A program made the translations under genes and the position numbers. From Sulfuricaulis sp040901545 (GTDB taxonomy: Bacteria > Pseudomonadota > Gammaproteobacteria > Acidiferrobacterales > Sulfurifustaceae), in contig NZ_JBBDYL010000042.1 of NCBI RefSeq assembly GCF_040901545.1, forward strand, positions 1-64,000: 64,000 nucleotides of DNA, read 5' to 3'. The notes beneath the pieces are model-generated. The model saw only the letters and a list, made by a program, of their open reading frames with translations. It had not been told where the DNA came from and did not search any database. Positions 24,010 to 33,981 of this stretch are shown here, piece by piece; the first letter of the stretch is position 1, and each line of letters opens with the position of its first letter.

Positions 24010-26529
24010 TCAGGAACGCCTGGGTCGGGCTCTCGACGTGGCCCTGGCCACCCATGGATTGTCCGGCCAGGGATGCTTGGGGTAACGGCCCTTCAGTTCC
24101 TTTTTTACTTCCGGGTAGGTCCGTTCCCAGAATCCGCGCAGGTCTTGGGTGACCTGAATCGGGCGCCGCGCCGGCGAGAGCAGACTCAGGGTGACCGGTA
24201 TTTTACCCTGTGCGACGCGCGGGGTTTCCGCAAGTCCGAACATTTCCTGAAGCTTGACCTTGAGCACCGGGGACTCGCCCGGAATATATTCCAAGCGCAT
24301 GCGTGAACCGCTGGGGACGGTTAGATGCGTCGGCGCTTCCGCTTCCAGCCTCCGGGCCAGCTCCCATCCGAGCAGATTTATCAGGATGGCGTGCAGATCG
24401 AGGCGCGACAGATGTTCGCGGCGCGTCATGTCGTCCAGATACGGGCCGAGCCAGTCGTCCAGTGTCGCGAACAATGCCGTGTCTGAAACATCCGGCCAGT
24501 TTTCCTCCGGTAACCAGTGGCGCATCGAGAGGACGCGCGCCTGCCAATCGCGCGCCACGCGTGTCCACGGCAATCCCGCGATACCCATACGACGGATGCC
24601 TTCGATCATTGCCTCGCGCACATCGCTGACGCTGGTTTCGGTAATCGGCTTGCTGTCCAGTACCAACGCGCTGAAGCATTGTTCATGTCGCGAGGTCACC
24701 GCTTGCTGTTGCGGGTCCCAGCGCACCGATTCTTTGTTTTGAATGTGTGCTGCAAAATGCCGGCGCAGCTCGCTGATTGCCAGCGGTGCGGCCGTATAAA
24801 TCATGCCTTCGGTTTCACCCGCGTCGAGGCTCGCCGCCACGAGGCATGGCTGTCGCAACCGGATCTCCGCCTCCGGCAACCGCGCGCCGCGCCCCGACGC
24901 CAGCAGGTAGCGACTGTCGCCCGGCGTTCGCGCCAGCGCCACCCGATCGGGATAAGCGAGCGCGAGCAGGAGCCCGACTTGGCTGGTATCGGTGGTTTGC
25001 ACCGATTCGGGACAGGACATTATCCGCCGGAACTGCATGGCCACCTGATTCACCCGTGCGCAGGCGTTGACGTCGGCGTGGTGCGACTGGGCCCCCTGAC
25101 GTCCATGAGCCCGGAATGCCCATAGCGACTCCAGTCGCTGGATAAAATCGGCGGAGCGCCTCGATTCGCCGGACAGGATTTCTCGTTCCGAGAGCAGCGC
25201 CGCAATATCGCAAGCCAGCGCCACCAACCCAAGATCCTTCGCCTTGAACAGCATGTGCGACAAGCGCGGATGCAGCGGCAGACTTACCATCGCGTTTCCG
25301 GTTTGCGTGATCAGCCCGTCGGTATCGAGCGCTTCGAGCTCGGTGAGCAACGCCCGCGCCTGGGTAAAGGCCGCGTCGGGCGGCGGATCGAGCCAGGCGA
25401 GCGCACCGGGTTCGCGTACCCCCCATGCCGCCAATTCCAGCGCCAGCGACGACAGGTCCGTGCTGCGGATTTCCGGCGGCAAATGCGGAATGAGCCCGTG
25501 TTGCGTCGTTTCGCTCCAGAGCCGGTAACAAATACCGGGGGACAGCCGGCCCGCACGGCCCGCCCGCTGCTCGCTGGAGGCGCGCGATAAGCGTATCGTG
25601 GTGAGCCGTGACAGGCCCGATTGGAGATTGAATTGAGGCACGCGCACATATCCCGAATCGACCACGATCCGGATACCTTCGATGGTCAGGCTGGTTTCCG
25701 CGATCGGAGTGGCTAGCACAATTTTGCGTCGCCCGGGAGCGGGTTGTATGGCGCGTTCCTGCAGTTCCCACGGCAGGTCGCCGTAAAGCGGACAGACATC
25801 CGCGTGTGAAGCTACTTTCGCGGTCAGCAATTCCTGGGTACGGCGGATTTCCCAGGCGCCGGCAAGAAATACCAGTACATCGCCTTCGTCGTTCTCAAGC
25901 GCCGTCATCACGGTGTCGCACACCAATTGTGGCAACGGACCGGCAGGTTCCCGCGTCAGATACCGGACTGCAACCGGGTGTAAGCGGCCCGCGCTGGTTA
26001 TCACGGGAACATTTCCCAGCAGCTTCGACACCGAAGCGCCATCCAGCGTGGCGGACATGACAAGAATTTTCAGGTCTTCACGAACGATTTTCCGGCTGTC
26101 AAGGCAAAGCGCCATGGCCAGGTCGGCATGCAGATGCCGTTCATGAAATTCGTCGAAAATGACGAGACCCACATCCTTCAACTCGGGATCGGATTGTATG
26201 CGACGTGTCAAAATTCCCTCGGTCAGGACCTCGATGCGCGTCCGGTTGGATATCCTCGAATCAAAACGGATGCGGTATCCGACGGTTTCTCCCGGTTTCT
26301 CTCCGAGCAAATGCGCCATGCGCTGACAGGCCGCGCGCGCGGCAAGCCGGCGCGGTTCCAGCAACAGGATCGTGCGACCGGCAAGCCAGACTTCATTCAG
26401 CAACGACAGGGGAACATGGGTGGTTTTGCCGGCTCCGGGCGGTGCTTGAAGCACGGCGGATTTGTTTGTGGCCAGCGCGCGGCGCAGCAACGGCAAAACT
26501 TCGTCAACCGGGAGTTGCTCTCCGATCAT
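24010..26529 (-). CDS. hrpB: ATP-dependent helicase HrpB
   Basis: 839 residues, DEAH/DExH helicase of the HrpB type. Motifs: Walker A APPGAGKTTHVP (about 27-38), motif Ia LEPRRLAAR, Walker B variant DEFHERHL, motif III MSATLDG, motif V ATPIAETSLTI, motif VI QRAGRAGR. The C-terminal ~130 residues form the HrpB_C domain (KGRYPKHPWPDNP near the end). Its biological substrate in bacteria is poorly known; it is thought to work on RNA. Monocistronic, divergent from the alpha/beta hydrolase gene. Confidence 0.96.
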   Translation of the reverse strand: MIGEQLPVDEVLPLLRRALATNKSAVLQAPPGAGKTTHVPLSLLNEVWLAGRTILLLEPRRLAARAACQRMAHLLGEKPGETVGYRIRFDSRISNRTRIEVLTEGILTRRIQSDPELKDVGLVIFDEFHERHLHADLAMALCLDSRKIVREDLKILVMSATLDGASVSKLLGNVPVITSAGRLHPVAVRYLTREPAGPLPQLVCDTVMTALENDEGDVLVFLAGAWEIRRTQELLTAKVASHADVCPLYGDLPWELQERAIQPAPGRRKIVLATPIAETSLTIEGIRIVVDSGYVRVPQFNLQSGLSRLTTIRLSRASSEQRAGRAGRLSPGICYRLWSETTQHGLIPHLPPEIRSTDLSSLALELAAWGVREPGALAWLDPPPDAAFTQARALLTELEALDTDGLITQTGNAMVSLPLHPRLSHMLFKAKDLGLVALACDIAALLSEREILSGESRRSADFIQRLESLWAFRAHGRQGAQSHHADVNACARVNQVAMQFRRIMSCPESVQTTDTSQVGLLLALAYPDRVALARTPGDSRYLLASGRGARLPEAEIRLRQPCLVAASLDAGETEGMIYTAAPLAISELRRHFAAHIQNKESVRWDPQQQAVTSRHEQCFSALVLDSKPITETSVSDVREAMIEGIRRMGIAGLPWTRVARDWQARVLSMRHWLPEENWPDVSDTALFATLDDWLGPYLDDMTRREHLSRLDLHAILINLLGWELARRLEAEAPTHLTVPSGSRMRLEYIPGESPVLKVKLQEMFGLAETPRVAQGKIPVTLSLLSPARRPIQVTQDLRGFWERTYPEVKKELKGRYPKHPWPDNPWVARATSRARPRRS

Positions 26530-26683
26530 GGCTAAGCGTTGAGAACCTTCAGGCCAGGGACGATGACACCGCCAGCGCGTGAGAATTACCGACTCTATAC
26601 ACGGGATTTCATGAATCCGTCAAGCGACTCCTGCTTGCACAGCCCTGGCATCAGATGAAATTGAACTTCGCTGGAGAAATCCG

Positions 26684-27583
26684 GTGTGGACCATTATCCT
26701 TTGCATATCCATGGAAGTCCTCCGCTCACTGCGAACCGTTGATGGCGCCACGCTCGGTTACCGACTTTACCGCGAGCCTGCCACAACCCGGCGGCTCATC
26801 GTGCTGCTGCACGGTGTGGCCAGCAACATGACCCGCTGGTCTGAATTCGTCGAACAGACGATTTTGACGAAAAGCTGGGATGTGCTGCGACCGGACCTGC
26901 GCGGTCACGGTGAATCCTTTTCCCGCGGCACGCTGAATCTGGAAATCTGGTGCAAGGACCTGCGGGACATACTCGACGCGGAAGGCTACGACCAGGCCCT
27001 GCTGATCGGCCACAGTCTCGGGGCCCAGGTGGCCATTCAGTTTGCGGCGCGCTATCCCGCGCGCGTCACGGCGCTCGCGATCATCGATCCGGTCTTTCAC
27101 GTGGCCATGCGTGGCGGCTTGCGTGTCATGGCAAGATTGCGGTTTATTTTCCGGATACTGACCGAATGCATCCGTCTGCTGAACAAAATTGGCCTTCGAC
27201 GGCGGACGATACCCGCGCGCGATTTGCAACAACTGGATCGAGAAACCAGGAAAAATCTCCTGGATACGGGAAAAAAACGGGAAATGGTCGAGCTTTACTC
27301 GTCACCGTGGCAAGATTTGAGATTTTTCCCGATTGCCAGTTATCTGAAAGAACTGCTGGAGATTACCCGTCCGCTGCCTGCGCTGGAAAAAATCAATGCC
27401 CCGATTCTGGCTTTACTCTCATCCGGCATCACTTACACCGATCCCGGGATCACGCGCAGGATACTTGACGGGCGCCCGCGGAGTGAAACCGTGACTGTCG
27501 CTGCCCACCACTGGCCGCTGACGGAAAATCCGGAGCAGGTCCGCTCGACGATTGAACAGTGGTGTGCACGGCTTCCGATTTAA
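26684..27583 (+). CDS. alpha/beta-fold hydrolase
   Basis: 299 residues. Oxyanion motif VLLHGVASN, nucleophile elbow GHSLGAQ (Ser), the strand-6 region IDPVFH and a late His in AAHHWPLTENP complete the expected Ser-Asp-His set. Substrate not predictable. The GTG at 26684 has GGAG seven bases before it; an ATG nine codons later (26711) is the alternative start and would give a more typical N-terminus. Ends two bases before the convergent BamE-like gene. Confidence 0.85.
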   Translation: MWTIILCISMEVLRSLRTVDGATLGYRLYREPATTRRLIVLLHGVASNMTRWSEFVEQTILTKSWDVLRPDLRGHGESFSRGTLNLEIWCKDLRDILDAEGYDQALLIGHSLGAQVAIQFAARYPARVTALAIIDPVFHVAMRGGLRVMARLRFIFRILTECIRLLNKIGLRRRTIPARDLQQLDRETRKNLLDTGKKREMVELYSSPWQDLRFFPIASYLKELLEITRPLPALEKINAPILALLSSGITYTDPGITRRILDGRPRSETVTVAAHHWPLTENPEQVRSTIEQWCARLPI

Positions 27584-27585
27584 CG

Positions 27586-27921
27586 TTATTTACGCTCGCC
27601 GGACCAATTATATCCTTGCACGAAACCTTGCCGATCGAATTTGATCTGCAGTATTTTGAGGCGGGTATCGGATGAGACGGGCATTTGTCCCTCCCCGTAA
27701 TAATAAATCCACTCATCAAAACGCCCGCCATTGGTATCCACCGCGATACCAGTTCCATTCGGCGGACCCAGCCAGCCGCGAACCTGCGCCTGCGTGGTCG
27801 TCCCACGCTGCACCTTCGATTCAAATGCACGCAGATCGAAATCCCGGCCAATTTGCACGGTACTGCAGGCCGCCAGCGTGATAAGCAACAGCGCGGATAA
27901 AGCTCCTACGCGTCGAAGCAT
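27586..27921 (-). CDS. SmpA/OmlA (BamE)-like lipoprotein
   Basis: 111 residues with a lipobox (LAACS, Cys19) and a single small domain with the SmpA/OmlA-type pattern VQRGTTTQAQVRGWLGPPNG and DEWIYYYG. The family includes BamE of the outer-membrane assembly complex, but this protein is more distant; it may be a BamE paralogue. Convergent with the alpha/beta hydrolase. Confidence 0.72.
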   Translation of the reverse strand: MLRRVGALSALLLITLAACSTVQIGRDFDLRAFESKVQRGTTTQAQVRGWLGPPNGTGIAVDTNGGRFDEWIYYYGEGQMPVSSDTRLKILQIKFDRQGFVQGYNWSGERK

Positions 27922-28024
27922 GGATACATTCTCATTGGTGCGAATGGCGCTAAGCTACCGACAGCAACGCGATCCGTCAACAACAATACGCCGGGAAATT
28001 CGGTAAACCGCGGTAATGGGCCTT

Positions 28025-29533
28025 TTACGGATTGATGGCAACAAACAATTTTCGGCCTTGGCGATTCAGCAGCAGCAAGGTACTGTCCTGCTTCGAAAGC
28101 TTGCCGCTCAATTGCCTGAAATCGGCGATGTCACGCACCCGTTGACGGTTTATTTCGATGATGACGTCGCCTTCCCGTAAACCCGACTCTTGCGCGGCGC
28201 TACCCGGCTCCACGCCGCTGATGACGACGCCCGTCATACCGGCGGGCAATCCGAGTTGTTGCGCAATATCGGGTGTTAGATTGCGCACCTCGAGGCCCGC
28301 TAAGGCGGTTTCTTTGCTGCTTTCACCCGGTGATGTCTCGCCTTCCGCCTGCATCAGATCCTTGGGTTGCTCCGCGATTTTTACATCGATCGTCACGGGC
28401 TTCTTGTCCCGCAGCACGACAACCTTCACTTTTACACCAACCGGCGTTTGGGCGACGATATTTCTCAATATGCTCGGGCCATCGACCGTTTTGCCATTGA
28501 AGGCGGTGATGACGTCGCCGCTTTGAATTCCGGCCGCCGCGGCGGGGCTGTCCGGCAGCACTTCGCTCACCAGCGCCCCTTTGCTCTGCTTGATGCCGAA
28601 CTGCTTTGCCAAGTCCGCCGTGACTTCTTGGATCGAGACACCGAGCCAGCCGCGCACCACCTTGCCGCTCTTGATCAGGCTGTCCATCACCGCCCGCGAC
28701 ATGTTGCTTGGCACGGCGAAACCGATGCCCATGTAACCTCCGGAACGCGAGAATATGGCGGTATTAATACCGACCAGTTGACCGCGCACATTCACGAGCG
28801 CGCCGCCTGAATTCCCGGGATTGATGGCGGCGTCGGTCTGAATGAAATCCTCGTAGTCGGCGATGCCGACATTGGCCCGCCCCACGGCACTGACGATACC
28901 CTGCGTGACGGTCTGGTTCAGCCCGAATGGGTTGCCGATGGCGAGTATGTATTCGCCCACCTCGAGTTTATCCGAATCGCCCCAGGGAATCGTCGGCAAA
29001 TCTTTGGCGTTGATCTTGATGACGGCAATATCGCTCTTGGGATCGGTTCCCACGACCTTGCCGATAAATTCACGCTTGTCATTCAACAGAACCTTGATCT
29101 CGTCCGCTTTGGATATGACATGGTTGTTTGTGACGATATATCCGTCGGGCGAAACGATAACGCCGGAACCGAGGCTGGCCTCGCGCCGGTCACGCGGCAT
29201 CTGGAAACGGCGAAAAAATTCATCTCCGAAGAACTGTCTGAAAAACGGATCATCCAAAAATGGCGAAGGCGCTCCGCCTGCGGGAGAGCGCACGACGCGC
29301 GTGGTGGATATATTCACCACCGCGGGCATGGCCATTTTGACGACCGGAACAAAATTCGGCGGCGCCGGGCCTGTCAGGGCCGGTATCGTAGTGGGTGCGG
29401 TCTGTGGCGTGCTGCTGTCGGCATTCGGCAACCAGCCGAGACCCGAGCTGAAGACGATGCCGACTATTACTCCGGAAACAAGGAAAACTCCGGCGATAAT
29501 TCCGACTTTGAATGAGCGACGATCGAGAGACAT
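28025..29533 (-). CDS. Do/DegP-family periplasmic serine protease
   Basis: 502 residues. N-terminal membrane segment (VGIIAGVFLVSGVIVGIVFSS) that may be a signal anchor, trypsin-like domain with catalytic His138 (TNNHVIS), Asp168 (SDIAVIKI) and Ser242 (PGNSGGAL), then two PDZ domains (about 280-370 and 410-500). Such proteases degrade or hold misfolded envelope proteins. It follows clpB on the same strand after 70 bases, an association of two stress-response genes. The gene name (degP, degQ or mucD) cannot be fixed from sequence alone. Confidence 0.93.
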   Translation of the reverse strand: MSLDRRSFKVGIIAGVFLVSGVIVGIVFSSGLGWLPNADSSTPQTAPTTIPALTGPAPPNFVPVVKMAMPAVVNISTTRVVRSPAGGAPSPFLDDPFFRQFFGDEFFRRFQMPRDRREASLGSGVIVSPDGYIVTNNHVISKADEIKVLLNDKREFIGKVVGTDPKSDIAVIKINAKDLPTIPWGDSDKLEVGEYILAIGNPFGLNQTVTQGIVSAVGRANVGIADYEDFIQTDAAINPGNSGGALVNVRGQLVGINTAIFSRSGGYMGIGFAVPSNMSRAVMDSLIKSGKVVRGWLGVSIQEVTADLAKQFGIKQSKGALVSEVLPDSPAAAAGIQSGDVITAFNGKTVDGPSILRNIVAQTPVGVKVKVVVLRDKKPVTIDVKIAEQPKDLMQAEGETSPGESSKETALAGLEVRNLTPDIAQQLGLPAGMTGVVISGVEPGSAAQESGLREGDVIIEINRQRVRDIADFRQLSGKLSKQDSTLLLLNRQGRKLFVAINP

Positions 29534-29603
29534 GAAAATTACCCCAAGTTACAAGTTATGGTGTTTGTCGTTATCACCATGGACGGTTGAAATTCAATAA
29601 AGT

Positions 29604-32225
29604 TCAGCCGACGGCACGATCCGTCGACGCTGCCGGCTTTCCGGTCCTGCTTTTCTTGCGGAAAACCAATTCATCTCCGGCTACATCGGCCTGAATCACA
29701 TCTTTCGGCCCGAACTTCCCGGACAGGATCTCCTGCGCCAGGGGATTTTCCACGTGGTTCTGGATGGCGCGTTTGAGCGGTCGCGCGCCGAACACCGGAT
29801 CGAACCCCGCCTCGGCCAGTTTGTCCAGGGCGCGGGGGGTCAGTTCGAGTTCCATATCGCGCGCGCGCAGTCGTTCACGCAGGTACCGTACCTGCAGTTC
29901 GGCGATACGATGCAGCTGTTCGCGGCCGAGCGGATGGAATACCACGATATCGTCGATACGATTGACGAACTCCGGCCGGAAATGACTGCCGACAATTTGC
30001 ATGACCGCGTTTTTCATCTGGTCGTAATTCTCCTCGCCCGCCAGTTCCTGGATCACGGTGGAGCCGAGGTTCGATGTCATGACGATCACCGTGTTCCTGA
30101 AATCGACGGTCCGCCCTTGCCCGTCGGTAAGGCGTCCGTCCTCCAGCACCTGCAGCAACACGTTGAATACGTCCGGGTGCGCCTTTTCGATCTCGTCGAA
30201 CAGGATGACGGAATACGGTTTGCGCCGCACGGCTTCGGTAAGATATCCGCCCTCTTCGTAACCGACGTACCCCGGGGGTGCGCCGATAAGGCGCGCCACG
30301 GAATGCTTTTCCATGAACTCCGACATGTCGATGCGCACCATGGCCTCGTCGCTGTCGAACAGGAAACCGGCCAGCGCGCGCGTGAGTTCGGTCTTGCCCA
30401 CGCCCGTCGGACCGAGGAACAGGAACGAACCGTACGGTCGGCGCGGATCGGACAAGCCCGCGCGCGAGCGGCGGATGGCATTCGCCACCACGCGGATGGC
30501 TTCGTCCTGGCCGATCACGCGGTTATGCAGCACTTCCTCCATGCGCAGCAGCTTTTCGCGCTCGCCTTCCATCATGCGTGACACCGGGATCCCGGTCCAG
30601 CGCGACACCACCTCGGCCACTTCGTTCTCGGTCACGGCGTTGCGCAGCAGTTTGCGCTCCTTGCCTTCGGCGGCCTGGGCGGCGGTCAGTTGTTTCTCGA
30701 GCTCGGGGATGCGCCCGTACTGCAATTCGGACATACGCGCGAGATCGCCCGCGCGTCGGGCGGTTTCAAACTCGAGCCGCGCCCGGTCGAGCGCTTCCTT
30801 GATTTGCTGGGCGCCATGCACCGCGGCCTTCTCGGATTTCCAGACTTCATCCAGATCCGAATATTCCTTTTCGAACTTTTTGATCTCGCCCTCAAGCGTG
30901 TCCAAACGCTGTCGCGAGGCTTCGTCGGTTTCCTTTTTCAGGGCTTCACGCTCGATCTTGAGCTGGATGAGTTTGCGATCGAGCCGATCCATGGATTCGG
31001 GTTTGGAATCGATCTCCATGCGGATGCGCGACGCCGCCTCGTCCACCAGGTCAATGGCCTTGTCCGGCAGTTGCCGGTCGGTGATGTAACGGTGCGACAG
31101 CGTGGTGGCGGCGACGATCGCCGGGTCGGTGATGTCGACCCCGTGATGCACTTCGTATTTTTCCTTCAGGCCGCGCAGGATGGCGACGGTGTCCTCCACC
31201 GTCGGTTCGTCCACCCGCACCTTCTGAAAACGGCGTTCGAGGGCGGCATCCTTTTCAATGTACTTACGGTACTCATCCAGCGTAGTAGCGCCAACGCAGT
31301 GCAGATCGCCACGCGCCAGCGCCGGCTTTAACATGTTGCCGGCGTCCATTGCGCCTTCGGCCTTGCCGGCGCCGACCATGGTGTGCAATTCATCGATGAA
31401 TAAAATTATACGGCCTTCCTGCCTGGCAAGATCCTTCAACACCGATTTCAACCGCTCTTCGAATTCACCGCGGTATTTCGTCCCGGCAATCAGTGTACCC
31501 ATGTCGAGCGCGAGCAACCGCTTGTCTTTAATTCCTTCGGGCACCTCGTGATTAATGATGCGCTGCGCAAGCCCTTCGACAATCGCGGTTTTGCCCACGC
31601 CGGGGTCGCCGATCAAAACCGGGTTGTTTTTCGTGCGCCGTTGCAGGATTTGAATGACACGGCGGATTTCTTCATCACGGCCGATGACCGGATCGAGTTT
31701 GCCCTGTTCGGCCCGTTCTGTGAGGTCGATGGTAAATCGTTCCAGTGCCTGGCGGCCCTCTTCGGCGCCTGGGTCGTCCACTTTCTGCCCGCCACGCAGG
31801 TTTTCGATCGCCTTCTCGATGCCATTTTTCGAAACTCCGGCTTCCTTGAGCAGGCGCCCGAAGTCGCCCTTGTCCTCGAGGGCCGCCAGCAGAAACAGTT
31901 CGCTGGAAATAAACCGATCACCGCGCTTTTGCGCGTATTTGTCGGTAAGGTTGAGCAACGCGGCGAGGTTATTGGAAACATGTACTTCGCCGCCGGCGTC
32001 CGCGACCGTGGGCAGGCGGTCAAGCGCCTGGGAAAGTTTCGTCCGCAGCGCATTGACGTTGACATCCGATTTCGCGAGGAGGCCGCGTGTCGTGCCGCCT
32101 TCCTGGTCAAGCAGCGCCGTCAGCAGATGCACCGGTTCGATGAACTGATGATCGCGCCCCAGCGCGAGGCTTTGTGCGTCAGCCAGTGCCTGCTGGAATT
32201 TGGTGGTTAGTTTTTCGAGTCGCAT
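29604..32225 (-). CDS. clpB: ATP-dependent disaggregase ClpB
   Basis: 873 residues. It has the N-terminal Clp_N domain, first AAA+ domain with GDPGVGKTAIVEG and the LDMGTLIAGTKYRGEFEERL block, a long middle coiled coil (about 400-530) that distinguishes ClpB from ClpA, and a second AAA+ domain with GPTGVGKTELTRAL. With DnaK it dissolves protein aggregates. An RpoH-type promoter lies at 32267-32296, about 40 bases before the start. Confidence 0.97.
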   Translation of the reverse strand: MRLEKLTTKFQQALADAQSLALGRDHQFIEPVHLLTALLDQEGGTTRGLLAKSDVNVNALRTKLSQALDRLPTVADAGGEVHVSNNLAALLNLTDKYAQKRGDRFISSELFLLAALEDKGDFGRLLKEAGVSKNGIEKAIENLRGGQKVDDPGAEEGRQALERFTIDLTERAEQGKLDPVIGRDEEIRRVIQILQRRTKNNPVLIGDPGVGKTAIVEGLAQRIINHEVPEGIKDKRLLALDMGTLIAGTKYRGEFEERLKSVLKDLARQEGRIILFIDELHTMVGAGKAEGAMDAGNMLKPALARGDLHCVGATTLDEYRKYIEKDAALERRFQKVRVDEPTVEDTVAILRGLKEKYEVHHGVDITDPAIVAATTLSHRYITDRQLPDKAIDLVDEAASRIRMEIDSKPESMDRLDRKLIQLKIEREALKKETDEASRQRLDTLEGEIKKFEKEYSDLDEVWKSEKAAVHGAQQIKEALDRARLEFETARRAGDLARMSELQYGRIPELEKQLTAAQAAEGKERKLLRNAVTENEVAEVVSRWTGIPVSRMMEGEREKLLRMEEVLHNRVIGQDEAIRVVANAIRRSRAGLSDPRRPYGSFLFLGPTGVGKTELTRALAGFLFDSDEAMVRIDMSEFMEKHSVARLIGAPPGYVGYEEGGYLTEAVRRKPYSVILFDEIEKAHPDVFNVLLQVLEDGRLTDGQGRTVDFRNTVIVMTSNLGSTVIQELAGEENYDQMKNAVMQIVGSHFRPEFVNRIDDIVVFHPLGREQLHRIAELQVRYLRERLRARDMELELTPRALDKLAEAGFDPVFGARPLKRAIQNHVENPLAQEILSGKFGPKDVIQADVAGDELVFRKKSRTGKPAASTDRAVG

Positions 32226-32266
32226 GCCACGCCGGTACTTTAGTCTATTAGGTCAATTCTGCTACT

Positions 32267-32296
32267 AAATTGGGGGGCACGCCATCCGTTTTCAAG
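32267..32296 (-). promoter_or_regulatory. RpoH (sigma-32) promoter of clpB
   Basis: On the minus strand CTTGAAA (32296-32290) is followed after 13-14 bases by CCCCAATTT (32275-32267), close to the heat-shock consensus CTTGAAA and CCCCATnT. Its place upstream of clpB agrees with known heat-shock control. Confidence 0.72.
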
Positions 32297-32364
32297 TCTG
32301 CTTCAGGTAAAAACGCGGTTCTATAAGGATTGAATGCGACCAGTCACTGGTAATTTTGACCGGT

Positions 32365-33162
32365 TTACGTGGTATTAACGTTCGGATTCTGCGGCCGGTC
32401 CTCGTCATGCCACGCAAGGTTTTGATAATTGAAACCAGCTTCAATAGTTGGTTTGACGACGCGAAAATACGGCGATACATCGAAATCGCGCGGCGTGAAC
32501 AGGCTGTAATGGCGGATGTGAAGGATTTCTTTCTCCGTATAGTGCAATTTGTCCGTTGCAAGCACCCGTTGGCGCTCGATGCGGGGCAGAATCGGATAAT
32601 GCACGGATTGGAATGCCTGCGCGATCAACGTGGAACAAACCGCGCGCGTGGGATCACCGCTTCCAAACGCGATCATCCGGCGACGCCAAGTGACCGGAAC
32701 CGGTGGCGTGGGGAGGAGGTAGCGCGCGAGGTCTACGACATTTTTCAAATCGTAGGCATGGCCGATCCGCTTAATCATAAAATCGACGATGCGATGCTGA
32801 TCTTCCGCCGTTAAACCGACCGGCCGGCAGATGCGCGTATTGAACGCGGCATATTTTTTCAAATGGACGGCGATCACGCCGCTTTCCACATCCGCCTCGA
32901 CTAATGTCGGGAATTCGTGATTGATGTCATCCCCTTTCAATGCATCACCCACAAACATGGCGGCATGTGACCAGGTCGATTGCGTCAGGTATTTGATCGC
33001 CGTGCTGATTCGGGTATTTCCATCGACAAGCAATATATCAGCCGGTTGCAGCACTGCCGCCAACACGGCTGGATTAACGACAGCATAGGGTTGATACCGG
33101 CGGATCGGCTGATTCAGATATCTCGCCAGCGCCCTGCCAACGGTTCGGACAATCCGGTTCAT
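32365..33162 (-). CDS. YiiX-like permuted NlpC/P60-type protein
   Basis: 265 residues. The opening of the domain, PADILLVDGNTRISTAIKYL, leads to WSHAAMFVGD (His) and later AVCSTLIAQAFQ (Cys), the order of the circularly permuted NlpC/P60 (YiiX/lipoprotein) superfamily. Such enzymes cleave amide or ester bonds; the substrate is unknown. No clear signal peptide, so it is likely cytoplasmic or membrane-associated through its basic N-terminus. Confidence 0.75.
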   Translation of the reverse strand: MNRIVRTVGRALARYLNQPIRRYQPYAVVNPAVLAAVLQPADILLVDGNTRISTAIKYLTQSTWSHAAMFVGDALKGDDINHEFPTLVEADVESGVIAVHLKKYAAFNTRICRPVGLTAEDQHRIVDFMIKRIGHAYDLKNVVDLARYLLPTPPVPVTWRRRMIAFGSGDPTRAVCSTLIAQAFQSVHYPILPRIERQRVLATDKLHYTEKEILHIRHYSLFTPRDFDVSPYFRVVKPTIEAGFNYQNLAWHDEDRPQNPNVNTT

Positions 33163-33231
33163 CGTGATCGCGCCACGTTTTCAAACGGAAAATTCACGTT
33201 GCAAAACTCATCTGATCAACTCACCAGCTGC

Positions 33232-33981
33232 TTAACGGCCCGGAGAAAGCGCACGGTTACCCTCCACTCGGTCAGAATGGCCAGTAAGGACTCTCCACAA
33301 TACTTCGAGGCATTCAGCAACACTTAGTTTCTGGCAATCCATGGCTTCGTACTGTTGCACGCGCGCGTGGCTTCGCAGCAACAGGGCCGAGACCGTCAAA
33401 CCCTGACCGCGCACCCCCGTCACCCGCACCGGCAATATCGGCACTCGGGTCATGCGTGACAGCAGGACAATACCCCGTTTGATCGGCGTGGGCGGTTGGT
33501 GATCAAGGTGAATCCGTCCTTGCGGAAACAGCGCCACCACCTCCCCCCGCGTGAGCGCCTCCCGCGCGGCATACAGGGCGGCGCGCGGATTCCGCGTGCG
33601 TTCGACGGGAATGCACCCCACGGCGCGGAACAGCCACCTGAGCCAAAACCGGTCGTATTGTTCCCGCGCAATCAAAAACCGCAACGGCCTGGAACAAGAG
33701 GCTATCAGCAGCAACGGGTCGAGTCCGGAGAGATGGTTACTCGCCACCAGAACACCGCCGGTCGGAGAAATCTTCAAGAGGTTGGGCTCAAGACGGTGAA
33801 AATGACGGCAGAAAATCCGGTTTAATCCATCCAGTCGGTTAAGCCAGCGCTTCCCCCAATCCGCACCGCTGGCGGCATCGCAAACTCGCAATAACCGGTG
33901 CCATAAAAAAACAAGGATGGCGCCCGTAATCAATATTGAAATTGCAACGGTTGTCATGGTCAAACCAGGCGAGTGAGGCAT
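33232..33981 (-). CDS. PlsC-like 1-acylglycerol-phosphate acyltransferase
   Basis: 249 residues with an N-terminal membrane helix (VAISILITGAILVFLWHRLL), the NHLSGLDPLL block (HX4D) at about 82-91, GCIPVERT, and FPQGRI in place of the FPEGT motif. It transfers a fatty acyl group to a lysophospholipid or related acceptor. The ATG overlaps the stop of the MFS gene (TAATG), so translation is coupled. Confidence 0.88.
   Translation of the reverse strand: MPHSPGLTMTTVAISILITGAILVFLWHRLLRVCDAASGADWGKRWLNRLDGLNRIFCRHFHRLEPNLLKISPTGGVLVASNHLSGLDPLLLIASCSRPLRFLIAREQYDRFWLRWLFRAVGCIPVERTRNPRAALYAAREALTRGEVVALFPQGRIHLDHQPPTPIKRGIVLLSRMTRVPILPVRVTGVRGQGLTVSALLLRSHARVQQYEAMDCQKLSVAECLEVLWRVLTGHSDRVEGNRALSPGR

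Noticed and set aside
23881..24306. 141-codon plus-strand frame overlapping the hrpB 3' end
   Set aside because: Mostly antisense to the HrpB C-terminal domain and without ribosome site or family.
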